Shown here: one piece after another, positions 36,507 through 47,630 of the stretch
Layout of the letters: each line of letters opens with the position of its first letter
How positions within the stretch are numbered: position 1 is the first letter of the stretch
NCBI RefSeq assembly: GCF_025118155.1
Contig: NW_026251399.1
Span: 643,976-707,975, forward strand
Length of the DNA stretch: 64,000 nt
Reading direction: 5' to 3'
Source of the DNA: Cokeromyces recurvatus
Lineage: Eukaryota > Mucoromycota > Mucoromycetes > Mucorales > Mucoraceae
The notes under the pieces: model-generated
What the model saw: the letters and a program-made list of their open reading frames with translations, nothing else
The model's database searches: none
Told to the model about the DNA's origin: nothing
Translations under genes and position numbers: made by a program

Positions 36507-37156
36507 ACTATATGAATACTTTTATACAAAAAATAATAATAATTATATGTGCAATTATGGTATATGATATATTTATTTATCTTTATAAAAAGAAGGAAAG
36601 AAAGGATAGAATATATGACAAATATTTATTTAAAAAAAAAAAGCTCTGATTATATAATTTATATTTAGGAGTAGAAAGATATGTCATGTCACTTAATTGG
36701 GGGATTACTATATTTATTGTCTTTTTTTTTTTAGAAACAGAAATACTGTAAACCGTGTTACGCTGAGAATAACGATTTAGCTGTAAATAAATTTGAAGAA
36801 ATCATTTTAGCATAGAATATTATTTAATACATTAAATTTGCTGCCTGAGTCAGATTAATAAAGAGAAGAAAAGTGAGTATGGGGGGGAGTTCTATAACTA
36901 AAATGTATAGCTGCGCAAGAGGGGTAGGTAGGTAGGTTAAGAACCAGCCCGAGGATTTCGATTTAGGCTCAAGTAGAGATGGGAGAGGGGGGGCAGGAAA
37001 TCAGCCTAATACGTTGTAAAGTATTATATTAAGCTATCGTGTTTTTCCAAGAAGTGATAAATTATGAAGTTTTATATACTATTGTTTATTTTGCATGGGA
37101 ATACAGTTCAGAAAGGAATAATAGGAGGTTCCACAGTTGTTTCCCTCATTTGTGGT

Positions 37157-37902
37157 CTATGATGCATCTATAAGCCAGTGTATAGCATGTTGTTTAGTAA
37201 GAAGCTGAGAAAGATATCTAGGGCAAAAAGTGGAGTATTCATTAAAATTATTTTTGATTTGTATCTTTATTTTGATAAGGGCTAAAGGTTTCAAACAAAA
37301 GTAACTCCACTCTATAAGAGTTATATCAGCCAAATAAGCATGCACATCATTCTCTTTGTATAGTATTTCACCAGACAAAACAAAATAAAATAAAAATAAA
37401 AATACATAGCATTAATTGTATTAGCAACAAGCTTAAGCAAAGGATAAACAATATTATAGCATTTATAACTTTAAAAATAGATAGAATAAAAAGTATATTC
37501 ATCAGGGTAAATGTTAAGATTTGGACTATTATCTAAGGCAATAGTAACACTATCAATAAATGTGCTGTCTATACTAGATAATGGATAGATCTTAGCAGAT
37601 TCATAGTCACATAAGTCTAAATGGGATTTTTTTTTTTCGTTAATGTTCTGGAATACACTGATTTTTACACAATAAACGTAAATAAATTTTATGTCGTTAT
37701 GATATATTCCAGAAATCTTCATTTTATCCAAATTGCTATGTGATTCTTTATTGAAAGTAATTGTCAAAGGTCTTCTTAGTTGCAAAAAAAAAAGAAAAAG
37801 AAAAAGTAATAGCTCCATTGTTTCGTTAAGTTTACTAATATTTTGATATTTATCTTTATTTTGATACTTTGATAGAGATACTACATCTTTTCTAAATTCC
37901 AT
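37157..37902 (-). pseudogene. Unrecognised two-part coding relic
   Basis: On the minus strand one open piece runs from ATG 37902 to 37471 (MEFRKDVVSLSKYQNKDKY..., later LCDYESAKIYPLSSIDS and ALDNSPNLNIYPDEY). A second runs from about 37378 to 37157 (GEILYKENDVHAYLADITL, IEWSYFCLKPLALIKIK, HAIHWLIDAS then stop). Both read like real protein, but I found no donor/acceptor pair that joins them in phase. The pieces may be one gene with an unusual intron or a relic. No family was recognised. Confidence 0.3.
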
Positions 37903-38377
37903 TCAAGAATAGTTGACGTATATAATAAAACTAAAGGCATTATTTTCTATGTAATATTATGAAATATGTGGTAGAATACAATAGGCTTCAAATATATACT
38001 ATCTTTTTACTACTTTGGTAAAATAAAGGTTCAGCTATACAACAATGTAAAATGCCTTTTTTTTTTTTAAATATGTCTGTTGGACATTATGCAAATTAAG
38101 ATTTGATATTTGCTATTTGAATCACAGCAAAATATCCTTTTAGCGTTACGCCATCAAAATCAACTTACGCATCGTACATAATAAAAGATGGCAATAGTTT
38201 CTGATTAACTGTATATTTACGTTATGTGCATTAACTTTAGTTAATTTATAGATCTTCCTTTAATTAATCCATGTAATGAGACAAATTCACTGAAGGAGCA
38301 ACTACACTTTATATTCTTTATGATGAAGTCAATGCTCATCCAAGAGCAATATATAACTAAAATACTTTATCTAACAG

Positions 38378-38518
38378 TATCGTTTCCCAAAAACGTGTTG
38401 TCATGTTTTACAAGTGATGTCAAATGGCAACCTTTTTTGCTTTCATTATAGACTTCAAGAATATGTTTCTTGTACTAAGTGTCGTTATACCATCCGTAGA
38501 TACGATTCTAAGGAGTAA
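38378..38518 (+). pseudogene. Cys-containing coding fragment, probable mobile-element relic
   Basis: After an AG acceptor-like site, the frame reads RFPKTCCHVLQV, then LQEYVSCTKCRYTIRRYDSKE and a stop. The C-x2-C pair and basic context resemble the zinc-binding lead domain of large fungal transposon proteins. Downstream, in other frames, are LLFDELVKPPISLYKYIATQ and similar scraps (38560-38660). The assignment is weak. Confidence 0.3.
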
Positions 38519-39079
38519 AGGGCTTATCTTTATGGAAAATTTGTAATAAAAATCATTTGCAAAGGCTGAGATATTTCAACAACTTCTTTTCGATGAATTG
38601 GTGAAGCCTCCCATCAGTCTTTATAAATATATAGCTACTCAATAATTAATACCTAAAGAAAATTTTCCTTGTAGAAAATTATGTTGAAAAAAAAAAAAGC
38701 ACTCGTTGGAAAACCAAAGTTAGTTTGTTTCCAGATAAAATAATGATGGCAAGGCTTGAAACAACTTTAAGTTATACCCTAAAGATGAATCATCTTTTGT
38801 ACAGCAATCAGATTATGAATGCTCATTATGAATGTTGGCTAGTTTTAGTCTTATTCTGACAATGTACATTCTAGTGATGCTGGATTTATTTAACCAAATG
38901 GAATTTACCTTGAGAGGAAAGAAATCTTGGAAAAAATATACAATAATCTTTTTAATATTTATACACTGTGCTATTATAGTCTTTCACCACTTTTGTTAAT
39001 GAAAGAATTATACGCTTCATTATTAAATATTATTAGAGAAGCAACTTTATTGTAAAACACGATTTTATTAAATTATTTT

Positions 39080-39960
39080 TTTTTTCATTTTTATTAATAT
39101 TATAAAAAAAAGATGCTTTTCTTAGTTCTCAAATCTCTTTAGAAGAGACTTGATACTAACAGGATTAACCACGAGAAGGTGAAAGCATATCTAATCCCAA
39201 AAATAATATTACAACCCATACACAAATTGATACGGGCTGTAATTTTTTCTTCTCCCTCTAAATTTCTACTTGAAAGATAAACGTCCAATTTCAACTAGTA
39301 GACACTTGGCAAAGTCCAACCTGGCCCAAGCCTTGCTAGAAGAAAAAGATAGGATTCCTCACTTCCTACCCCAATAAAAAATACAGTTGGATGTAAGTTT
39401 CATTGGAAGCCGGGCTAAACATTCTGACCTGTAGCGTGGCGAAGTGGAAGGAATCCAGATATATAAAGTGCACGACCTGACTATTGTTTACCTGAGAATG
39501 TCCCTTCTTTGACCCCTAGCATCTACTTTTGACTTAACAGTAAATACAAGTTGGGATTCTTCAACTAAATAAATAGATGAAAAAACCACGGTCAGAAACG
39601 TAAGCTGTGCATCCTTATCTATTTTTATTTTATAAACAGCAACTAGATAAAAATAAAAAGAAGGAAAAACCTCCAAAAAGAAAAACAGAAAAACTAAACC
39701 TTGAGATAAGCCCTTTCAATGGTGCAGACAAAGAGTACGCTAATCTCCCTAAAAAAGGAACAGATTTACAATTTCCAACCCCAAGTATCCTTTTTATTTC
39801 CCTCCTCCTTTGGAAATAAATCAAACTTGAGCAGTCAAAATTCGATAAGGTCCCATCAATTATCTAAGGTTGCAATAACCCAAGGTGAAGGCGGATATGC
39901 ATGTAGTAACCAAAAGAGAGTCTAGGCCCTCTCCTTTAGCCATGTTATAAACGGACAGTT
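39080..39960. other. GC-richer island, possible solo LTR or element fragment
   Basis: Base composition here is clearly less AT-rich than the surroundings. It contains a TATA-like box (atataaagtgcacg near 39460) and a plus-strand open stretch with TEKLNLEISPFNGADKEYAN (about 39690-39750). It also contains VAITQGEGGYACSNQ (about 39870-39910) in another frame. No terminal repeat pair, primer-binding site or complete gene could be established. Confidence 0.3.
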
Positions 39961-40358
39961 CTACAAACTCAAGTAAGCCAAGCTATGTGACTTGAGCACA
40001 CTTCATAACCCTGACAATGTCTACCCATAGTTTCAAGTAAAAATAAAGAAGAATAGGAAAAATAAAAAAAGCTAAAGAAAAAAGAAGAAGAAAAAAAAAG
40101 GAAAAAAAACGAAAAAATGTACTTTTTTTTTTTATAGTAAAATTCAGAAGAAAAAAAAATAAACGAAAAGAAGGAGAAGTTATTAAAGTTTAATCTTAGC
40201 GTATTTTTTTTTTGTTTTTAATTTACTTTGCATTAAATCTTCTCTCCTGCTTTTCTCCTTGTCTTTTTTTTCTCTTTTCTTTTTAATACTCTAGAGATAA
40301 GTTTTGCCTTTTATTTGAATGTAGTAAAGCATTACTGTCTTCTTTGAAAGAAAGTAAG

Positions 40359-40363
<5 letters not shown>

Positions 40364-40395
<32 letters not shown>
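40364..40395 (+). repeat. 32-nt A tract following AGT
   Basis: A plain homopolymer run in the gene-poor region. It too follows a GT dinucleotide, as in the intronic A tracts. Confidence 0.9.
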
Positions 40396-40397
<2 letters not shown>

Positions 40398-40874
40398 AGT
40401 TTGTTTACTTTTTATATATAATTGTATTCATGTGAATATGCTGAGCATTCTTGTAAAGTAATTAAGCCAAAACTAGTCAAGCGCGGTTACACGACAGAGC
40501 ATAATGTTCATACATTCTCCAAAGAATAAGAGTAGATAAGCTATCAATAATATAAAAAATATCATTTTATACAGCAGCTTTATTTTTACTTTTTAGATAC
40601 ACATACACAATCTAGACACTTTCAATTTTACAAGATGTTCCTTCTTAGCTTTGTTGTGGAAAGCTTTTTTTTTTCAATTGTACAAAATATTCTTGGCAGT
40701 TTTTGCATTTTAAATAGTTAAGCTGTAAGCTTTCTTACTACTGTATTATGGCAATTGAACTCTTTTACAGAATTAGACCGTAGAAGGTTCTTTTCAAGTA
40801 ACTGTATTAAAGAATAGGGTTTCAATAAATACAGTACTTTTTATTCTCTACATGATCCTAAAAGTAATTTAAAG

Positions 40875-41073
40875 ATGATACTACATCATTATAAGAAAGA
40901 TATGGATTGGCTCATCAAGCAAGACCTACCAAAAGAAGTTAAAAGCTATATCAAGAAATTACAGGTGAGTGTCTTGTTGATGACAATTATTAGTATAAAT
41001 TCAATTTATTATACTTTTTATCAGAAAAATGCAAGGATCTCTTGTGTAAATGAAGCAGAACAAAGAGAACAGA

Positions 41074-41133
<60 letters not shown>

Positions 41134-41909
41134 TTCAGTTATCCACTCTTATGCAGATAAATATAATTATTCCTACAACTTACTTAGGAGCAAACTGTCA
41201 CTGCCTACGCTAAATTTGTCTCACAAAAGGTTATTAGAGAAGCTGAAAACTTTAGATACACAGTTTAATCCCAATAAAAAAAAAGATAGAGAAAAAAAGT
41301 TAATATTACTTTTTCAAATAATAAAAGTAAAAATGAAGAATGAGAAGAAGAAGAGGAAGTCATTGTAATTGAAAAGAGAAAACTAAAAGAAGTAGTAAAA
41401 AAAAAAAAGTTAGTAGTGTTTATTAATATAAGATTGAATACATATTAACAGCATTAAAAATGAGGAAAGAACAAGAAAAACAAAACGCTTGATGATATTA
41501 TTAGTGGTCATAAAAGTAGTTTCTCAAATTTTATACAAGCCATTAATGAAAAAACTTCTTTGAATAATTATTTTAATAATTTTGTTAAAAACTCACTCAT
41601 GTATCTTAAGGATAATTATAGAATAAATAATGATCAGGATATCTACGAATTATTGTAAAAAAGAAAAAAAAACTTAGCTTTAGTAGTTTGGTGTGGGAAG
41701 ACTTATAATCAACTAATATATTTCATAGGGCCATGTCCAATATTTTGCTTATCGAAAAAAATAATTAAGTGAGAAAACTGGATGAGTTCCTTCCAAGAGC
41801 TGTCATTTACAAACTGAGAAAAGAATTTACCAATGATTATATGAAAAATATCAAATTTGACTCAGGCAAAAGATTATTAAGTTTATTATTAAAATTAATA
41901 TGCAGATGA
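40875..41909 (+). pseudogene. Frameshifted multi-exon gene relic
   Basis: Exon-like pieces with good splice borders are followed by breaks. 40875..40963 reads MDWLIKQDLPKEVKSYIKKL and ends at GTGAGT. About 41026..41078 reads KNARISCVNEAEQREQIF, then GT plus 51 A. From about 41139, LSTLMQINIIIPTTYLGAN meets a stop, but a +1 shift continues as YAKFVSQKVIREAEN and another shift as TLDTQFNPNKKK. Further on are TLDDIISGHKSSFSNFIQAI (41480-41660) and, at 41769..41909, LDEFLPRAVIYKLRKEF to a stop. All lie on one strand in a consistent order, so this is a single decayed gene, perhaps of a repeated mobile-element family. The family is not recognised. Confidence 0.55.
41081..41131 (+). repeat. 51-nt A tract directly after a GT donor in the 41-kb relic
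   Basis: It follows IF|GT in the relic and ends just before an acceptor-like ctttcag. This is the third instance of this arrangement in the window. Confidence 0.85.
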
Positions 41910-41929
41910 TAAGAGGAAGGAGAGACAAC

Positions 41930-42180
41930 AGAAGATGAATCTACAGCATCCCAAGAAGCCAAAGGATTGCAGGGGCCCAGAGTGCGAAAATCTTCTTCAG
42001 ACACCTAGCCAAGTTGAACGTATTCACAGGTAACAGGGCCAAAAAGAGGGGCACGATGCTTGGACAAATACTCTAAAGACAGAAGAGAACGTTGGTTTTG
42101 GAGGCGTAGAGCAACACCAAAACGAGAAGCGGAGCCCAGGTCCTTGTATTTGGGATCGGAAATATCAAGATCCTAAAAAA
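41930..42180 (-). pseudogene. GC-rich coding fragment on the minus strand
   Basis: Read on the minus strand after a T-rich AG acceptor near 42174, the frame gives LDISDPKYKDLGSASRFGVA, later RSLLSLEYLSKHRAPLFGPV and CEYVQLG, one stop, then VSEEDFRTLGPCNPLASWDA. Codon use is GC-richer than any gene around it, which suggests a different origin such as a mobile element. The plus strand also has a partly open frame, so the orientation is not settled. Confidence 0.35.
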
Positions 42181-42199
42181 AAGGAAGGATATGGAGAGT

Positions 42200-42342
42200 A
42201 TATTATTAGATTTAAACATGTACAGTAGACTTGCTTATTTACATTGTAATTATTGTGTTCCGACTACAAGTACTGTTAAAGATAAACCACCGACAATGCC
42301 TTTGACAATAATTGAAGTGAATAAAGGACAGAGAAAGAAATA
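42200..42342 (+). pseudogene. Short coding-like tail with a CxxC pair
   Basis: The plus-strand frame reads LDLNMYSRLAYLHCNYCVPT, then PPTMPLTIIEVNKGQRKK and a stop. It could be the 3' end of the 41-kb relic or an unrelated fragment. No family was recognised. Confidence 0.25.
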
Positions 42343-43282
42343 AATAAAAGAGCTTGAGGATTCTTATGTTATAGTGTGCATACTTTATATATGAGCATTT
42401 ACTTGACCTATTTTAATATTTAAATTAACTGTTACATGGATACCATTAAAGGTGTGATATTTCTATAAAATAAATATAATAAAAAAAAAGCCGACGGGAC
42501 CGAACAAATAGTTCTAAAGTCGAGTGCTTTTATTAGTGAATTTAAATGGATGAGTATTTATTAGAATTGTTAAAGAAGGCCGAAATAAAAGATGGATCAG
42601 AAAAGTGTTAGTTAACAACTGAATAAGATACATTATAGATAATGAGGTGCTAGATGATATTATCTGATAAAGTAGATTATAAGATCCAGATAAGCTTTCT
42701 TGAATAATTTTATGATCCGCTTGTTTAACGGCATTATGACAAAAGAACTTTATATTATATACGCACTGATATTAAAATAGATGGAATATAATGACTTTGA
42801 AAGATTCAAATGTGATAAGTCTTACTGAATCATGCAATGATATACGTGAATGTATACTGAGGAACTCAATTCAATATTCTATTTATATAGTCTTTAAATG
42901 AAGAATCCCTTGAATTATACCATATCGTGATATAAAATTTCTAAAGAAATAGAATCCTATTAATTGAATTTTGAAATTTACCAATTAGAGCCACAGGCAA
43001 TGTTAATCCCCGAATTTGGAGTTGTACAGTCAAAAAAATAGGAAACGATCAATCATAAATCGACTTTTACTTCAAATTATAGCCTGGATCAAATATTAGA
43101 CTATTGCTAAATATAATATACATGTATACATAATATATTAGTCATATTTCCTTTTCGTTTTTTATTTTTTTTATTTTTATTTTTATTTTTTATTTTATTT
43201 TATTTTCTTTTCATTTTTTTTTTCTCTCTTCATATATTTCCCTTTTTCAAATTTTATTACAGCAAACTTGCTACTTATTTCA

Positions 43283-45006
43283 ATGGAGAATGAAAAGGCC
43301 AAAGTTTTAACTTCTCCCTATAATGAAAAGCAATTGACTGAAGTATCTGAAAATCATACACAAGATATTAATAACACTGATAATGAAGAATTGAGCGACG
43401 ATTTGAGAATTCACGGCGGTGATACGGCCCTTGCAAATGCTTCCTGGAAATACAAATCAATTGCATTAATTACTGCACTTTTATTTCCATGTAAAGTTAT
43501 ACAATAGTTGAATAATACAATTGATTTACTAATATTTTATATATAAAAGTTGGCTCACATTTTTCTGGAAGTGCTCTTTCTGCTATGAAAAAGCAGATTA
43601 CAACAGTGAGTAGTTGCGCATATTATACAGAACCTTGAATAAAAGTGTCATATAATAATAACATGATTTCTATAAATTAGAATCTTCAAATTTCAAATAC
43701 TAGATATGGAGTTATTTCTGCTTCTGTTGCTATCATTAATACGCTATTCCCCATTGCTGGTGGTATTTTTATAGATATCTTTGGTTCAGTTTGGGGTACA
43801 CTAGCTATAAATTTTATGGTTATCCTTGGCTCTCTTCTCACTGCTATTGCCGCTAAACTTAAATCCTATCCTCTTATGGTTGTTGCTCGTGTTATCTTTG
43901 GTATTGGTAGTGGTCTGATTGTGACGATGCAAGAATCTTTACTTTCAAAATGGTTTCGTACTCAGCATTTATCAATTGCTATAGGTCTGCAGTTATCCAT
44001 CAGTCGTCTTTCAACGTTTTTAGGTACCTTAGTTTCAAATGCAGTTGCTGAAGCTACAGGTGATTGGGTTTGGGCCTTTTGGTTATCCTTTATTATATGT
44101 GGATTCTCGATCCTAATGAATCTTATTTATGCTCTAGTGGTTAAACACCTGAAAGGGCAAGTAACACTGTCAGAAAAGGAAAAAGAATTACTAAAAAAGA
44201 AAAAGACATTTAAATGGCGTTCAATTTTCAAATTTCCACTGATCTTTTGGCATATTATTTTTATTGAATTTATTTATGCTGCCGTCTGGTCCTCCTTCCA
44301 GACAATTGCTACTGACTTAATTATTAAACATTTTAAAACAGATAACGTCTTGGCTGGTTATAAAGCTAGTGCATCTCAAGCTGTACCTATCGTAGCCACT
44401 CCTATTCTTGGGTTCATTATGGATTTCTATGGTTGTCGTGTGATAATTCTCCTCATTTCTTCAATTTTCTTACTTCTCAGTTCAGGTCTTTTGGGTTGGA
44501 CCTATGTAGATGCAATGGTTGGCATGGTCTTTTATTCTATCTCGCTTGCTTTTGGTCCTATTGCCATGATCACCTCCATAGGAATGTTGCTCCCATCTGA
44601 ATACATTGGTACAGGGTTAGGCATTTATAAAAGTTCAAATAATATTGGTACAGCCATTTTAGATGTTGTTGTAGGAGTTGTTCAAGATAATACGAACGGA
44701 GGTGCCTATACGAATGTGATGCTTGTATTTATTATCCTGGCTGGTGTTGGATTTATTGCCATCTCAGGGCTATGGATTTATCAATTTTATTCCTATAATA
44801 ACCTTTTGGAAGTTAGCCGAACTACGCGTGTTATTCGTATGCAAGCAATTAATGATAGGGAGCTTGAGTTAACTACTAAAGGTAAAGATCCATATTCTGA
44901 AACTCCCATAAAAAAGAGTAGTATTGTTATGGTTAGTATATTCGTTGCTGCTCTTATCGTTGCATGGGTACTCTTTTTTGTATATTCTATTCGTGGTGCT
45001 GCATAG
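43283..45006 (+). CDS. MFS transporter, MFSD1-like
   Basis: Exons 43283..43490, 43550..43605, 43681..45006; 529 aa. A polar N-terminus (MENEKAKVLTSPYNEKQ, with acidic residues) precedes 12 predicted membrane spans. Conserved pieces include LLFPFGSHFSGSALSAMKK, SNTRYGVISASVAIINTLFP with GGIFIDIFG (motif A-like), RVIFGIGSGLIV, and a central cytosolic loop rich in Lys. The pattern fits the MFSD1/SLC49-related group, whose animal member exports dipeptides from lysosomes; a vacuolar or lysosome-like location is inferred. The substrate cannot be read from sequence. The ATG at 43283 is chosen because the upstream sequence is T-rich leader. Confidence 0.82.
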
Positions 45007-45266
45007 TTAATACATACAATACCAATCTCTTTCTCTTGATTTAACCAAAGCAAAAAATAGAAAACAAAAAAAAGCAGTTCAATTTTATATACAAAAATTA
45101 TATATTACAGTTTAATATACTTTAATGCTCTATAAATTAATAATATTATTAAATAAAGGAGCCTACTTCTTTTCTACTCAGTTTTGTATTCTATATAAAT
45201 ACTTTAAGTCTTTTATATAAATATGTGTCTATATATTTTACTCCAAGTTAGCGGGCTTTCTTATTG

Positions 45267-45317
<51 letters not shown>

Positions 45318-45928
45318 TAAATAGATAAGTAGTTATACATGCTTTTTATAGGTATACAAATTATATACTATTACAAAAATGAACAACTATAAATAGTATA
45401 CGTTTTATACTTTTAATGTGTATAAACCTTAATTCATACCAACATCTACAGTAACATAGATTATTATTAAAGTTTGAAGAAGGGCAATGGGAGGGGAGGG
45501 TAATCCATATATCCTCTTAAAAATATTAGTTTTTTTTTCTATCCTACTTTACACTGATGTTTCATCAATTTATAATTATTATTACTCCACTGTATTACAG
45601 TGATATGAATATATTACTAAAGCTCTATTAATCCATAATCAGTAATATATTCTGAGAAGCTAATAAAAGTTGACTTATAATAATATAGAATTTAAAAAGA
45701 TAAAAGGAATAAAAATAAAGATAAAAATACATTTTTAATGTTCGAAAAAAAAACCCCTAGTATATAAAAAATATTAGAATTTATCTGTTAGACGTATATC
45801 TATAGTAGGTATGCATGTGATCGATTTTAAATCTATATGCCTTGTGCGTTATATCTGTGTATAACTATATCACTAAAATAATATACATATTTATAAATAT
45901 ATATACATATACGTATATATATATATAT
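45007..45928. other. Convergent 3' region with a 44-nt T run
   Basis: 3' ends of the MFS gene and the minus-strand F-box gene lie here. It contains a T run at 45271-45314, TA-rich simple sequence (45890-45930), and no coding signal. Confidence 0.6.
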
Positions 45929-47389
45929 CTATAATGGAAATAATGAAGTTGGTAAATTCCAAGTTGAAGAAGATGGTAAAGTTAATATTCTGCTAATATT
46001 TGTCGCTGTTGCTTTATTAACATTCGTAGGTGCTCTATTACAAGTATAAGGTAACATCAATGGAGCTCTTATTTTACAAATTGTGTAATATTTCCCGGTA
46101 TCAAGATAAAATCGAGGTTCACAACTGTTGATTGTTTCCAGGATACGATACGCTTGATCAAGATCATATGTAACACCTAAACAAAGTTCTTGCAAAGATT
46201 CTAACTTGTTTAAAATATGATGAATTAGAGATGTGGATAGCAAGTCCAGACCGCTCATGTTAAGTTTTTCTAGTTGAATATTTACTGATTTGTTCTCTTC
46301 TGTTTCAAGGAGTGGAAGAAAGGCATGATCAGTTAAAAGCTGACAACCGGAAATGTCCATATGTTTCAATTGATGGCAGTTGTTAATAAATAGCTATATA
46401 CATATATACGTATATATAAAGTAAGACAGTGTATATTCTTTCTTTTCTTTTATATATATATAGATAGATAGTTAATGTACCTGTATAGCTTGATCGGTAA
46501 CACCTGCTTGATATGCTAATGACAAAGTTTGTAAATTGATACATCCTCTTGCAAGCCAAGAGACACCAATCGAATTTATTCGATTACATTCGCTCATGTC
46601 AAGATAAATAAGAGATTTACGGCAATTTGATTTTGCAATTATTTTTAAATGATTAGAGGTAAGACTATCGATATCACGTAAACGAAGATAATTAAGTTGA
46701 ATTTCGTTCTTTAATAAAGCTTCAAAAAACCGGTTTACAGTAGTAATTGATAAATTGGTTTCATTACAATGCTCTAATCCTAAATCCTTCAACTTTTTAC
46801 AGTTCTGGATTACGTCAAGTATAGCATCATTAATACCTGTCAGCCTTATTTGTATTAATGAACTTGAGTGACGTTGAATGATCTCTGCAATGACCTCAAG
46901 GTCTATCTTTCCACATCCATACAGAACAAGTGACTTCAATTGATGGGGTAAAATATCAAATAAAGGCTGTATCGCATTTGTTGATAGACAGTAACATTGA
47001 GATAAGTTGAGTGAAGAAAGTGTTCTACTAGCTGCCGAAATCATTGGAGATACAATTTGATCTTGTGCTCCAGCATATGAGAACTGTAACTCTCTTAAAT
47101 TTGGAAATAAAAATGGATTGAAAAAAAATCTTTCAAGATGATGTATATCCTCTTTAGCTATGTAAGAAAACTTGCAAACAAATTTATTATAAATAGTTGT
47201 ATTATCCAAAGTAGTTTTTATTTTTCGTAGAATACGATACGATATTGGATTTAATGTCTTCCATAAATGAGATCTGGATGCATGATAAAATACTCGACAT
47301 GTTAAAGCAAGATTATATAAATCTTTATATTCTACTAATGTACACAAGATGTGAGCGATCTCGGGAATAAGAATTGGATTTTGTTTCAT
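45929..47389 (-). CDS. F-box and leucine-rich-repeat protein
   Basis: Minus-strand exons 47389..46481 and 46393..45929; 457 aa. The N-terminal F-box-like segment is LIPEIAHILCTLVEYKDLYN with LTCRVFYHASRSHLWKTL. About ten AMN1-type LRRs follow, e.g. LSSLNLSQCYCLSTNAI, LKSLVLYGCGKIDLEVI, LKDLGLEHCNETNLSI, LIYLDMSECNRINSIGV, LQTLSLAYQAGVTDQAI and LKHMDISGCQLLTDHAF. Such proteins are substrate adaptors of SCF (Skp1-cullin-F-box) ubiquitin ligases. The substrate is unknown. The intron between the exons holds TA-rich repeats. Confidence 0.85.
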
Positions 47390-47630
47390 GTGTGCAATGT
47401 GAATGAATTAATTGTACATATAAGATTAATTTTTTTTTTAGCAAAGAAATATATTGTTTATACAAAAGATAAAAAGAAAAAAAAAGAAGAAGCTGTTGCC
47501 AAAGTAATTTACACATTTTTTTTTTTTTTTTTTTTTGGTAACTTAATTTTTTCTTGTCACTGCCAATCAAAACTATGTCATTATCACAATTTTTATTCTC
47601 AGTCAATGATTTCATTATTTAGCATGATTT

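Larger units (their letters stand above)
36507..43282. other. 6.8-kb gene-poor region with decayed coding sequence
   Basis: No intact gene is visible between the glycosyltransferase-like gene and the MFS transporter. The stretch has patches of higher GC (39.1-40.0 and 41.9-42.2 kb), G-runs (36.9 kb), long A runs (40364-40395, 41081-41131), and several coding-like pieces in different frames broken by stops. Bases 43130-43280 are T-rich and form the promoter/leader of the MFS gene. The pattern is that of an old transposon-rich island. Confidence 0.6.

Noticed and set aside
39437..39447. tRNA-like A box (tggcgaagtgg)
   Set aside because: No matching B box (GGTTCGANTCC) or foldable cloverleaf follows; no tRNA gene is supported anywhere in the window.
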